Positions 7,764 to 14,964 of a stretch of DNA of 22,787 nt are shown here, piece by piece. Position 1 is the first letter of the stretch; each line of letters starts with the position of its first letter. The translations under genes were made by a program, and so were the position numbers. This DNA is from a virus, in IMG/VR virus record IMGVR_UViG_3300004805_000432, positions 1-22,787 of that record; one strand, written 5' to 3'. Under the pieces are notes generated by a model. It ran no database searches. It saw only the letters and a program-made list of their open reading frames with translations, and was not told the origin of the DNA.

Positions 7764-9035
7764 TTATTCTTCGTCGTAGGCAGCCCATTCACCATGAGTG
7801 GGATTGAATGAGTCATTACTGTGAACAATCCAAACAACGTCACAATAATTCTCATCGCCAAACCCATTGAAATAACCATCTGTGAAAACAACTAAGCGTT
7901 TAGGCTCAATTTCATTATCTCTAAGATACTTGAACACGCAATCTACATCAGTGCCACCACCACCTTTGACCTCGTAATCACAGATAGTGTCAAGATTATC
8001 ACTGTTATATTGTTGTGGATTGTAAGCTTCAGTGTCCCAGGTAAATACATGAATCTTATATGCAGGAAATGAATCCATAATACCTTGCACTTCAGACAAG
8101 AATTCTTTGAGCATTTTGCTGCTGATAGAACCTGACGCATCGATTGCGATGCCAATATCAATCATGGGATCTAACTTCATACCTGGCATAACAGCGTCCA
8201 TATCCCAACCTTTGCGGCTAGTACGCATCCAAGTAAAGTCCGACTTGATAGTAGACTCAAGTTGCATACGTAGTAACTCACGCCAGTTCATCTTCGGTTC
8301 GGTCATATCTTCAATCATACGGCGAACACCAGCCGGTAAGTTACCAATACCATCTGTCGCAGCAGCTGCAGCTAAAACAGCTTCTTTGATTTCGTCACGA
8401 ATAGCATCTTTTTCAGCTTGGGTTAATTTTTTTGGACCTTTGCTTTCGCCGTCTTCATCGCCGTCACCATCTCCATCGCCATCGCCATCCAAGTGATCAT
8501 CAAGCAATTGATCAATTAAATCTTGAAGACTTTTTTTATCAGCGTTTTGATATAACAAATCATAAACTTGTTCAGCACTCATTCCGTCATATTTTGAATC
8601 ATGTAAGCAGCCCACGGTGGTAATCTTCTCGCCTACCCGATGCTTAACTAGATCGGCATTTACACAATAGTCAGCAGCAACGTTGAATAACTGTCGATCA
8701 CGACTGCCAGCACGACCCATGTGATCATATACGCAATGTAATACTTCATGTCCAAACAAGAATTCAATTTCTTTTGGACGTAGCATATTAATAAAGCGGC
8801 TGTTGTAATAAAAATGACGACCATCTGTCGCGGCGGTAGTAAGCCACTCGTCAGCATTTACTAATTTGAGCCGCGTGGCTAAGTTGCCGAAAAAGCTGGC
8901 GCGAAGCAATAAACCTACGCGGGCGGTGATAAGTTTTTCACGAACGATATTATCAATTTTAGGATCCATAGGACCTAAAATGTCTTTAAGGCTTTCGCCT
9001 TGTTTTTTGTTTGCACTAGTACCGGCAGTAGCCAT
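7764..9035 (-). CDS. DUF2201-like protein: putative metallopeptidase domain plus VWA-like domain
   Basis: 423 residues from the ATG at 9035, which has TAAGGA seven bases upstream. The longer start at 9080 would lie upstream of the transcription start implied by the promoter at 9066-9094. The N-terminal domain carries H-E-V-L-H at 96-100 (HExxH, zinc site) followed by D-H. An acidic Gly-Asp repeat linker lies at 184-195. The C-terminal VWA-like domain has the MIDAS motif D-A-S-G-S-I-S at 299-305 and a later G-G-G-G-T-D. In bacteria such proteins pair with MoxR-family AAA+ ATPases, and one is encoded upstream (11904-12989). Likely a chaperone- or remodelling-type partner; the protease activity is unproven. 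Confidence 0.88.
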   Translation of the reverse strand: MATAGTSANKKQGESLKDILGPMDPKIDNIVREKLITARVGLLLRASFFGNLATRLKLVNADEWLTTAATDGRHFYYNSRFINMLRPKEIEFLFGHEVLHCVYDHMGRAGSRDRQLFNVAADYCVNADLVKHRVGEKITTVGCLHDSKYDGMSAEQVYDLLYQNADKKSLQDLIDQLLDDHLDGDGDGDGDGDEDGESKGPKKLTQAEKDAIRDEIKEAVLAAAAATDGIGNLPAGVRRMIEDMTEPKMNWRELLRMQLESTIKSDFTWMRTSRKGWDMDAVMPGMKLDPMIDIGIAIDASGSISSKMLKEFLSEVQGIMDSFPAYKIHVFTWDTEAYNPQQYNSDNLDTICDYEVKGGGGTDVDCVFKYLRDNEIEPKRLVVFTDGYFNGFGDENYCDVVWIVHSNDSFNPTHGEWAAYDEE

Positions 9036-9065
9036 GGTGTAATCCTTAGTTGTTAATGTATTACT

Positions 9066-9094
9066 ATTATAGTAGCACATGATTTAATTGTCAA
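9066..9094 (-). promoter_or_regulatory. sigma70-type promoter for the VWA gene
   Basis: Perfect TTGACA (9089-9094), a spacer of 17, and a perfect TATAAT (9066-9071). The stop TGA of the upstream gene (9091-9093) is embedded in the -35. Confidence 0.9.
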
Positions 9095-9378
9095 GTATTG
9101 AATTTTAGTTTAAAAAATGTTAGTTCTTCGTCGTATTTTAGATATATCCGCCTGTGTTTAAATTCACTATCCCATGCCCAATGTTTGTTGCGTGATAAAA
9201 ATCCAAACTCAGTGGATGGACCCCATGTTTCCCAGCACCAGTTACGGGCATTGACAAACTGTTGGTCATATACAGCAGTGGCATATGTATACGCTGCGTG
9301 CCAAATGGGAGCCACTGAATATTTGTAAAATAAATGACCGTTATGTCGTTTGTCTAGCGTTGTTATTCTATAATCCAT
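9091..9378 (-). CDS. small paralogue-array protein B, 95 aa
   Basis: An aromatic-rich protein (many W, Y, F, H) ending in Y-D-E-E-L-T-F-F-K-L-K-F, the C-terminal signature shared by its upstream neighbours. TAGGA lies seven bases before the ATG. It is the last gene of the coupled run that begins with the FkbM gene; its stop lies within the -35 of the VWA promoter. No known domain is recognised. Similarity to the neighbouring proteins is by eye and concentrated in the last ~25 residues. Confidence 0.82.
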   Translation of the reverse strand: MDYRITTLDKRHNGHLFYKYSVAPIWHAAYTYATAVYDQQFVNARNWCWETWGPSTEFGFLSRNKHWAWDSEFKHRRIYLKYDEELTFFKLKFNT

Positions 9379-9385
9379 TTAATTC

Positions 9386-9661
9386 CTAGTCAAGATTTAA
9401 GTATTTGAGAACAAACCACGAATGTGCCGACTCGTTGAAGAAATCAAGATGAACTTCTCTTCCTGAAGAAAAGAAAGAATTAGTTGTGTCCCAAGAATCT
9501 GGCGCTTGATGCTCTCTGACAGTAAACCCAAGTTCTCTTTTAAGACGCCATGATATGGCAACTGTAGCTACTCCAAAGTCTTGTTTGATTTTTTCTTTGA
9601 TACGATACCAATCATCAGTATTGTGAAAGATGACTAGATTGTGCTTAATTTTAATTTTCAT
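9386..9661 (-). CDS. small paralogue-array protein C, 91 aa
   Basis: A small globular protein with a basic N-terminal strand (M-K-I-K-I-K-H) and a C-terminal H-L-D-F-F-N-E-S-x4-F-V-L-K-Y motif matching the array signature. The start overlaps the end of protein D by 11 bases. It has no signal peptide, membrane segment or recognised domain. Function unknown. Confidence 0.82.
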   Translation of the reverse strand: MKIKIKHNLVIFHNTDDWYRIKEKIKQDFGVATVAISWRLKRELGFTVREHQAPDSWDTTNSFFSSGREVHLDFFNESAHSWFVLKYLNLD

Positions 9662-9932
9662 GTTTGCTATGTTTTAATAAAAATATAAGATGTTTTTGTT
9701 CGTCTAAAATAGTGTATGTTGGTAGAGTAAAGCCTTCAGAATCCGCTTCCATTTCAACACCATATACATCACGCAAGTAGTTTTTGAAGCCAGATAAAGT
9801 AGTACCTGCTGGGCTATATGCCCTCAAATCATGGTATTCATTCTTGACAGATTTTAACCGTAGCCAATAAGAATTTCTACCGGCTACAGTATCTAATCTT
9901 GCTTCTGCGGAGTTATAGAAATCGTCGTTCAC
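9651..9932 (-). CDS. small paralogue-array protein D, 93 aa
   Basis: Shares with proteins E and H an internal L-x3-Y-G element (Y-L-R-D-V-Y-G) and the terminal I-L-D-E-Q-x3-I-F-L-L-K segment. The start overlaps the stop of E by 4 bases (ATGA), indicating coupled translation. No recognised domain; function unknown. Confidence 0.82.
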   Translation of the reverse strand: MNDDFYNSAEARLDTVAGRNSYWLRLKSVKNEYHDLRAYSPAGTTLSGFKNYLRDVYGVEMEADSEGFTLPTYTILDEQKHLIFLLKHSKHEN

Positions 9933-10171
9933 ATTATACCAAATTTTAATGAGTACATCATATAAGCAGTCTCGTCCATAAAAATTTTATCCATTAAAAT
10001 GTTCCAGCCCTTTCCTGATACTAAATTAGCCTCAGGCCCTCCGTAACTTTCTATTAGCCAATCATGAATGTCTTTTCTATAAATCATCCGATATACAGAA
10101 ACGTCAATCCATTCTTTTGTATCATGATTATACCACTTCTTTGGAACACGGATAACATTTAAATCATTCAT
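9929..10171 (-). CDS. small paralogue-array protein E, 80 aa
   Basis: Contains D-W-L-I-E-S-Y-G, then I-F-M-D-E-T-x3-M-Y-S-L-K-F-G at the C-terminus, one of the clearest copies of the array signature (compare W-L-T-K-T-Y-G and F-K-L-K-F-G in protein H). ATGA overlaps occur at both ends. No recognised domain; function unknown. Confidence 0.83.
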   Translation of the reverse strand: MNDLNVIRVPKKWYNHDTKEWIDVSVYRMIYRKDIHDWLIESYGGPEANLVSGKGWNILMDKIFMDETAYMMYSLKFGIM

Positions 10172-10542
10172 ATCTTGCTATCCTTTTCCCAAGGAAATGG
10201 TTTCCAACCTAGTCTAGCAAAATCAGCTAAAACTTCATCTGTGACTTCGCCTTCTGGCACATATCCAAACCTTGAATCACTCTCGTCTAAATCTTCACCG
10301 ATGATACCAGAACAGTAGTAGTCCATATACCCTTCGCCACAATTCCTAAGATCGGCAACAATGCCACCTGCGCTACGCCAGCTACATGACCAGTACTCAT
10401 CTTTCAGTACAGACCACACTTCTTGTGGTTGCCACCGCATATTACACATGGCAGCATATACATTCTGGGCGTAGCTATCGTTTTGTAATTTAGCCATTAT
10501 GGTGGCATCATTTTCCATATCTTTTTCTAAATCACGATCCAT
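10168..10542 (-). CDS. hypothetical phage protein F, about 124 aa
   Basis: Unlike its neighbours it lacks the array signature. It has an acidic N-terminal helix, a W/C-rich middle (W-S-C-S-W-R-S-A-G-G-I-V-A-D-L-R) and a short acidic C-terminal part. I place the start at 10542, where TGATG joins it to the stop of protein G; the ATG at 10554 is four codons longer and has no ribosome site. The W-R-S-A-G-G-I-V-A core resembles small phage proteins I have seen only as hypotheticals. Function unknown. Confidence 0.83.
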   Translation of the reverse strand: MDRDLEKDMENDATIMAKLQNDSYAQNVYAAMCNMRWQPQEVWSVLKDEYWSCSWRSAGGIVADLRNCGEGYMDYYCSGIIGEDLDESDSRFGYVPEGEVTDEVLADFARLGWKPFPWEKDSKI

Positions 10543-10778
10543 CACGGTCCCCATCTCATTAAAAAGTTTATACGATCATAGTCGTTATCAAATTTTAACA
10601 CCATTCCCTCTTGATGATAAATGCCACGTGGTAAAATTTCCATCATCCAATCACGTACTTTCATCTCATTGTCAACCCACCAACTTACATCTACAATTAC
10701 TAGACATAAGTTACCATCTGCGAGTCGTGGTAACAGTTGAAATTTCTTTTGACTAAGATTAGCTTTTTGCGTTGTCAT
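10542..10778 (-). CDS. small paralogue-array protein G, 78 aa
   Basis: Has V-R-D-W-M-M-E-I-L and a terminal L-K-F-D-N-D-Y-D-R-I-N-F-L-M-R-W-G, matching the signature with R and W in place of K and F. Its start overlaps the stop of protein H (ATGA). No recognised domain; function unknown. Confidence 0.83.
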   Translation of the reverse strand: MTTQKANLSQKKFQLLPRLADGNLCLVIVDVSWWVDNEMKVRDWMMEILPRGIYHQEGMVLKFDNDYDRINFLMRWGP

Positions 10779-11077
10779 TCTATTCTATGTATATCATGTT
10801 CACCAAACTTCAACTTGAACCAGGCAAACTCTGCATCACCTAGGAAGTATATCAAATGACGCTGGTATATCAATTTGTAACTCCATTTTGCTCTATCATT
10901 ATTTTGGGGAATTGTATTATCAACAACAAATTTATGACCTTCGCCGTAAGTTTTTGTTAGCCAAACTCTTACTTCATGAAAATCCAGCATAGCCGGAATC
11001 TCAATACAATAGTTAAATCCAAACGCCGCTTTAACATTATCAGAAATAGCTAGGGTTTCATATCGTACTATTCTCAT
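10775..11077 (-). CDS. small paralogue-array protein H, 100 aa
   Basis: Has V-W-L-T-K-T-Y-G and L-I-Y-F-L-G-D-A-E-F-A-W-F-K-L-K-F-G, the best match to protein E, with about ten extra residues at the end. The start overlaps the stop of the FkbM gene (ATGA), making it the first small protein translated after that methyltransferase. Function unknown. Confidence 0.83.
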   Translation of the reverse strand: MRIVRYETLAISDNVKAAFGFNYCIEIPAMLDFHEVRVWLTKTYGEGHKFVVDNTIPQNNDRAKWSYKLIYQRHLIYFLGDAEFAWFKLKFGEHDIHRIE

Positions 11078-11829
11078 AACTCAATTTTGTTAGCGTTATT
11101 AATACTTACATTAGTTTCTGACGGGAGAAATATCCAGTTGTCATGAGTATGTGCATACGCTACATAATCTAACCTTTTGAATCGCTGTTTTACTTTATCA
11201 GTATCAGTCTTATACATTTCTAAAAAGCAAATGGGACGATGTTTTGCTAATGTTTCAACACCACCGATTAGAGCCAGATGCTCCATGCCTTCAATATCCA
11301 TTTTGATAAAGTCAACAGGTTCATCAAAATAGTCTATCGTAGTGCAATTAACTAATTCGCTGCCAGTTTTGGTCATGTATTGATTGTCTGAGATATGTGG
11401 TGCTATCAATTCTAATCCGCCAAAGTTGTTGAGCAGATGATAGTCAGGCAAGTCAATTTTAATAGTATTATCGGGATCATCACACACCGCAGCATGTACG
11501 CATTCAACATTGGTTAGTCCATTGATTGCCACATTGCCACACAACATATAATAAACTTGTCGTTGTGCTTCAAATGATCTAATGGAGATTTTATCTCCAA
11601 AAAGTTTTGACATTGACACAGTATGCGTACCGATATTTGCGCCAATGTCATAAAATTTAATACAGGGCTTTTCCAACAGTAGTACATCTACAATTGACTT
11701 GATTAAGTCAATTTCTTCTTGCCCCCAAAAACCATACTGCTCAATACTGCGACCAATATACTGGTCATTGGCATTGATAATCATAGGGCCGTATGTAGAA
11801 TTAACTACTTTGGTTGGAATTACATTCAT
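11074..11829 (-). CDS. FkbM-family SAM-dependent methyltransferase
   Basis: 251 residues. The SAM-binding motif D-I-G-A-N-I-G-T-H-T is followed by S-F-E-A-Q and, downstream, V-D-F-I-K-M-D-I-E-G-M-E, the hallmark of FkbM methyltransferases, which usually O-methylate sugars or small molecules. The C-terminal P-I-C-F-L-E-M-Y segment also fits the family. It heads the coupled run of small proteins. A role in glycan or lipopolysaccharide modification is the usual reading in phages, but the neighbours give no substrate. Confidence 0.92.
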   Translation of the reverse strand: MNVIPTKVVNSTYGPMIINANDQYIGRSIEQYGFWGQEEIDLIKSIVDVLLLEKPCIKFYDIGANIGTHTVSMSKLFGDKISIRSFEAQRQVYYMLCGNVAINGLTNVECVHAAVCDDPDNTIKIDLPDYHLLNNFGGLELIAPHISDNQYMTKTGSELVNCTTIDYFDEPVDFIKMDIEGMEHLALIGGVETLAKHRPICFLEMYKTDTDKVKQRFKRLDYVAYAHTHDNWIFLPSETNVSINNANKIEL

Positions 11830-11848
11830 TTTCTTCTTCTATAAAGTT

Positions 11849-11896
11849 GGAGGGCTGTGCGAACACAGCCCTTGTGCTACTACCGCACAACCCTCC
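11849..11896 (-). promoter_or_regulatory. competing hairpins between moxR and fkbM genes
   Basis: On the minus strand an outer 13-bp stem (11884-11896 with 11849-11861, one G-U) is mutually exclusive with two smaller hairpins: an 8-bp stem with a TTCG tetraloop (11852-11871) and a 6-bp stem (11872-11890). There is no T-tract, so this is not a standard terminator; it could be an attenuator, a processing site or an mRNA stabiliser. Confidence 0.6.
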
Positions 11897-11903
11897 GTGG
11901 CGG

Positions 11904-12989
11904 TTACGCTGATGCGTTAAGAATGTACTTGCCGAATTTCTTGTGGAATTCGTCAAAGTTCTTCAGCTTAGTTGGCTGGAAGGGTAAGTTGTATACTGTA
12001 AGGGCTATGCGGGCCCCCATAACTACCAACTCAGTCTCAAAGTTCTTCATCATGTAGGCGAAGAAGAAGTCAGACATAGCATGAAACTTTTTGTCATCAA
12101 TTTTCTTCTCTACAGCATCTTTCAACTCGTAGCACATTGAAATAACCAATGAGTACATTGCCGATACTTCCTTAACATCCAATGAAGTCACTTTACCTGA
12201 CAAAATATCTTCAGGCTTAGGCATACGTCCAGCAATCTTACGGTGAGCGTTAAACTTGATAGCAAGTCCTTCGCCAATCGTACCTGAAATCAGGTTAGTA
12301 AGTGTTTCTTCATCGGTAGTGTCATCCGACAACAGTTGACTTACAAAGCTCCATGAACGAGGAGTAGGGAACGCACGGCTAGCTGACTTGCTGTTATGAT
12401 CGGCCAAGTCTTGCTTGTTGGAACCTAAGTAACCAATAACGTCTTTATGCTGTTTATGAAGAACAGCCCAATCTTGCCATGAAGCAAAATCTACTTTCAA
12501 TTCTTGGTGAATGAAACGATTTGCCAGAGGAGTAGGCATACGATAAGTAACACCTTTGTCGCTTTCACGATTACCAGCAGCTACCATAACAACGTTCTTT
12601 GGCATACGATACTTGCCAACACGTCGATTAAGAATCAGCTGATATGCGGCAGCTTGTACGCTAGGTGCAGCACTGTTCATCTCGTCGAGGAACAACACGA
12701 CGATAGGATATTGCGAGGCAAGTTCCTCGTCTGGCAAGTCGATTGGAGGAGCCCAATCCATTTTGCCAATATCACGATTATAAAACGGGATACCACGAAT
12801 ATCAGTGGGTTCCATTTGACCTAAACGAAGGTCAATCATAAAACCACCAAGTTCATTGGTAATATCTTCTACCAATTCTGACTTACCGATACCTGGAGGG
12901 CCCCACAAGAAAAGAGGGCGTTGATGTTTGAATGCCGCTAGCAATGAGCGACGAGCTTGTACTGTGTTAACTTCACGAGTGTCCGACAT
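11904..12989 (-). CDS. MoxR-like AAA+ ATPase
   Basis: 361 residues. Walker A G-P-P-G-I-G-K-S is at 30-37 and Walker B I-V-V-L-F-L-D-E at 96-103, followed by M-N-S-A-A-P-S-V-Q-A-A, the arrangement seen in MoxR-type ATPases (compare the sensor-1-like V-V-M-V-A-A-G-N). MoxR proteins act with VWA proteins to remodel or activate targets, and a VWA/metallopeptidase-like protein lies downstream at 7764-9035. A ribosome site AAGGA lies ten bases before the ATG. Two sigma70-type promoters precede it. Confident on family; the substrate is unknown. Confidence 0.93.
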   Translation of the reverse strand: MSDTREVNTVQARRSLLAAFKHQRPLFLWGPPGIGKSELVEDITNELGGFMIDLRLGQMEPTDIRGIPFYNRDIGKMDWAPPIDLPDEELASQYPIVVLFLDEMNSAAPSVQAAAYQLILNRRVGKYRMPKNVVMVAAGNRESDKGVTYRMPTPLANRFIHQELKVDFASWQDWAVLHKQHKDVIGYLGSNKQDLADHNSKSASRAFPTPRSWSFVSQLLSDDTTDEETLTNLISGTIGEGLAIKFNAHRKIAGRMPKPEDILSGKVTSLDVKEVSAMYSLVISMCYELKDAVEKKIDDKKFHAMSDFFFAYMMKNFETELVVMGARIALTVYNLPFQPTKLKNFDEFHKKFGKYILNASA

Positions 12990-13046
12990 GGGCTGTGTTT
13001 CCTTAAAAGATTAAAATTAAAAAGTTGTTTGTTTGTACTAACTGAT

Positions 13047-13075
13047 ATTATAGTACTAGTTAAATTAATTGTCAA
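13047..13075 (-). promoter_or_regulatory. sigma70-type promoter P1 for the MoxR operon
   Basis: Perfect TTGACA (13070-13075), 17-bp spacer, perfect TATAAT (13047-13052); about 50 bases of leader before the ATG at 12989. Confidence 0.92.
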
Positions 13076-13137
13076 ACAATATTTGTTGCTGTGATATTTT
13101 TGCTACAAAGTAGTTTTACAACTAAGCTTACCTAGCT

Positions 13138-13166
13138 ATTGTAGATGAATATGAATTAATTGTCAA
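13138..13166 (-). promoter_or_regulatory. sigma70-type promoter P2 for the MoxR operon
   Basis: TTGACA (13161-13166), 17-bp spacer, TACAAT (13138-13143). It lies 3 bases after the glycosyltransferase-like gene stop and 91 bases upstream of P1 and shares the TTGACAATTAATT string with it. Confidence 0.85.
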
Positions 13167-13169
13167 CCG

Positions 13170-14243
13170 TTACCTAAATACGTGTGTTACAGCTAACATT
13201 TTAAATTTTAGTTCATGCAATATAGCTATTCTATCAGATTCCACTGGAGGAATCTTGGTAACTAATGGAGAAAGATCGATTCCATAAGATTTATTAACAT
13301 CTGTGATATTGCAATCAGGATGAATTAAGGGTAAGCAATCACTATGAATAGATTCTAGAAATCTATATATTGAAAAGCAATGAGCGTTGTAACTAGGCAA
13401 CATATATGTGAATCTAGAGTTTTTTATAAATTCCATGTATGTATCATTGTCTACCTGTGTATTTTCTTTTGTGTATTCGTTTTTTACAAATACATTAGAG
13501 TTAACAAAACTAGATGATATTTCGGATATTTGTGTGGGATAATTTTCTCTGCCACTTTTTAGTAACACTGTGTATCCAAATGTAAAATCAATGTTTTTCT
13601 CAGATGAAAATTCAAACAAAGACATGCGTTCATCATACGTTTTTAGCCAATATTGAAGACTATCCAGTCTTTTTGCATTATACAATGGAATGTCATACCC
13701 ATGATATAAGTGGTAATTTTCTAGTGGTTTAACTGAATCATGAAATAAATCCAACGACATTTCGTTAGGATCAAATGCTATTTCATGTAATGGGATTCCG
13801 TATTCGCGGTGAGCCTTGAGCAGTGCCAGTATGTTTACTAGATGAATGCCAGCACTCATGAATTTCAATTGACCACGATCATTAGGAAATATACCAACTC
13901 TATTTTCAAATCTTCCTAGATTACTTCGATGCAAGTCTATGCCACCAATAAGATAAAGAGAATCGTACTGTTTTAATTCAGTTACATCTAGATTATCATA
14001 TACTTCCATCCAACTTGACATATGTTTTGCGGTAGATGAATACCAATTGGTAAATAAATTTAAAGATAGATTGGGTGTGATAAGTCCTTGAGACTGTATT
14101 GCATTTTTAGAAGAATTACCAGTTGTTCCTGTCAAGAAATCAACAACTTCGTGTTCTTGCTTGAGCAACGGCATATGTCTGGTAATACTCTTACCTTCTC
14201 TACCTGTGATTGCTCTGGTGGTATAAAATATACCTTTTGACAT
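13170..14243 (-). CDS. putative exostosin-like / GT-B-type glycosyltransferase
   Basis: 357 residues, with no signal peptide. The C-terminal part holds I-K-N-S-R-F-T-Y-M-L-P-S-Y, then S-I-Y-R-F-L-E-S-I-H-S-D-C-L-P-L-I-H, which matches the pattern found near the C-terminus of exostosin-like (GT47-type) enzymes (small residue, F, P, then R/E-x-x and a hydrophobic P-x-I). The N-terminal half is not recognised. It likely transfers a sugar in the cytoplasm, but donor and acceptor are unknown. It starts 16 bases after a 54-residue basic protein and is probably transcribed with tRNA-Thr and tRNA-Asn from the promoter at 14638-14666. Assignment is moderate. Confidence 0.62.
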   Translation of the reverse strand: MSKGIFYTTRAITGREGKSITRHMPLLKQEHEVVDFLTGTTGNSSKNAIQSQGLITPNLSLNLFTNWYSSTAKHMSSWMEVYDNLDVTELKQYDSLYLIGGIDLHRSNLGRFENRVGIFPNDRGQLKFMSAGIHLVNILALLKAHREYGIPLHEIAFDPNEMSLDLFHDSVKPLENYHLYHGYDIPLYNAKRLDSLQYWLKTYDERMSLFEFSSEKNIDFTFGYTVLLKSGRENYPTQISEISSSFVNSNVFVKNEYTKENTQVDNDTYMEFIKNSRFTYMLPSYNAHCFSIYRFLESIHSDCLPLIHPDCNITDVNKSYGIDLSPLVTKIPPVESDRIAILHELKFKMLAVTHVFR

Positions 14244-14259
14244 AGATTATTACTTTAAA

Positions 14260-14424
14260 TTATCTGCCGCGACCTGCAGAACGTGTTGGAGGCTTTTTGC
14301 CTGGGGTGATGGATGGTGCTTTTTTAGCTTTCTTGGCTACTACGGGGGTTCCATCAGGTTCAATATGATGAATACCTTTCTTCTTATCTAATGCTTGTTT
14401 AAGTAAGTCTGATGTTTTACTCAT
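14260..14424 (-). CDS. small basic hypothetical protein, 54 aa
   Basis: Not obvious by length, but it has an AAAGGA ribosome site and a good ATG at 14424. The protein begins M-S-K-T-S-D-L-L-K-Q-A-L-D-K-K-K and ends in a Lys/Pro/Arg-rich tail (K-K-P-P-T-R-S-A-G-R-G-R), so it may bind nucleic acid. It sits between tRNA-Asn and the glycosyltransferase-like gene in the same transcript. Function unknown. Confidence 0.75.
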   Translation of the reverse strand: MSKTSDLLKQALDKKKGIHHIEPDGTPVVAKKAKKAPSITPGKKPPTRSAGRGR

Positions 14425-14446
14425 TTTTGTTCCTTTACTTTATTCT

Positions 14447-14524
14447 TGGCTCCGCACCCTGGAATCGAACCAGATTAAACAGTGATTAACAGTCACGGCC
14501 TTGTCCATACTTGGCTTCTGCGGA
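14447..14524 (-). tRNA. tRNA-Asn (GTT)
   Basis: Loop C-T-GTT-A-A gives anticodon GTT. The acceptor TCCGCAG pairs with TGCGGA except at one position, the discriminator is G, and CCA is encoded. The D-arm is short-stemmed with an unusually long loop and the 27-43 pair is mismatched, so the structure is atypical. Confidence 0.85.
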
Positions 14525-14546
14525 ATTGATCTTTACTACTAAACTC

Positions 14547-14621
14547 TGGTGCCCAGTGAGAGAATCGAACTCCCGATATCCTCATTACAAGTGAGGCGCA
14601 TTACCACTCTGCTAACTGGGC
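14547..14621 (-). tRNA. tRNA-Thr (TGT)
   Basis: Perfect acceptor GCCCAGT/ACTGGGC, five-pair anticodon stem CCTCA/TGAGG with anticodon TGT, T-loop TTCGATT, encoded CCA. Reads ACA/ACN, suited to an AT-rich genome. Confidence 0.96.
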
Positions 14622-14637
14622 ATTTACTACTTTAACT

Positions 14638-14666
14638 ATTATACTACAGAATAAAAGCAGAGTCAA
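14638..14666 (-). promoter_or_regulatory. sigma70-type promoter overlapping the terminator, for the tRNA-Thr/Asn unit
   Basis: TTGACT (14661-14666), 17-bp spacer, perfect TATAAT (14638-14643). The -35 is the 3' arm of the terminator stem. Confidence 0.8.
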
Positions 14667-14684
14667 CTATTATATTGACTCTGC
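14651..14684 (-). terminator. rho-independent terminator after the 71-aa gene
   Basis: A 10-bp perfect stem (14675-14684 with 14657-14666, loop of 8) followed by TTTTAT on the minus strand. Confidence 0.82.
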
Positions 14685-14699
14685 CGGCTCCACCACCTC

Positions 14700-14915
14700 T
14701 TACGAGGACACTACTGGTACTGCTTCGACGAACCCTTTACGAGACTTAACGATACGAATATGATTTTTAATTTTAGCCTTATCTTTTGGCCGATTTGACT
14801 TTTCTAGTAATTGCTCTAATTGATGTAAACCCAATGGACCTAAGCGAGTTTTACCTGTTTTAGTTTTCATTGGATCTGCTATTTGATTTCTTTGATTGCC
14901 GCCTTTAGCTGCCAT
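14700..14915 (-). CDS. hypothetical small basic phage protein, 71 aa
   Basis: A basic protein with the motif G-G-N-Q-R-x-Q-I-A-D-P-M-K-T-K-T-G-K-T-R near its N-terminus and a helix Q-L-E-Q-L-L-E-K; this type of small Lys-rich protein occurs in other phage genomes without a known role. AAGGA precedes the ATG. It ends at a strong terminator and follows the QueC-like gene after about 50 bases. Function unknown; nucleic-acid binding is a guess from its charge. Confidence 0.8.
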   Translation of the reverse strand: MAAKGGNQRNQIADPMKTKTGKTRLGPLGLHQLEQLLEKSNRPKDKAKIKNHIRIVKSRKGFVEAVPVVSS

Positions 14916-14964
14916 GTTGTTTCCTTGTTGTGATTACTTATATGTTACTTTGGGTGTATTAAAT

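Noticed and set aside
8107-8496. Plus-strand 129-aa frame rich in Ser/Pro
   Set aside because: It is the antisense of the VWA gene and its composition comes from the GAT/GGC linker repeat on the other strand; no ribosome site.
9036-9080. Longer start for the VWA protein (ATG at 9080)
   Set aside because: It lies upstream of the transcription start predicted from the perfect promoter at 9066-9094, and the ATG at 9035 has a good ribosome site.
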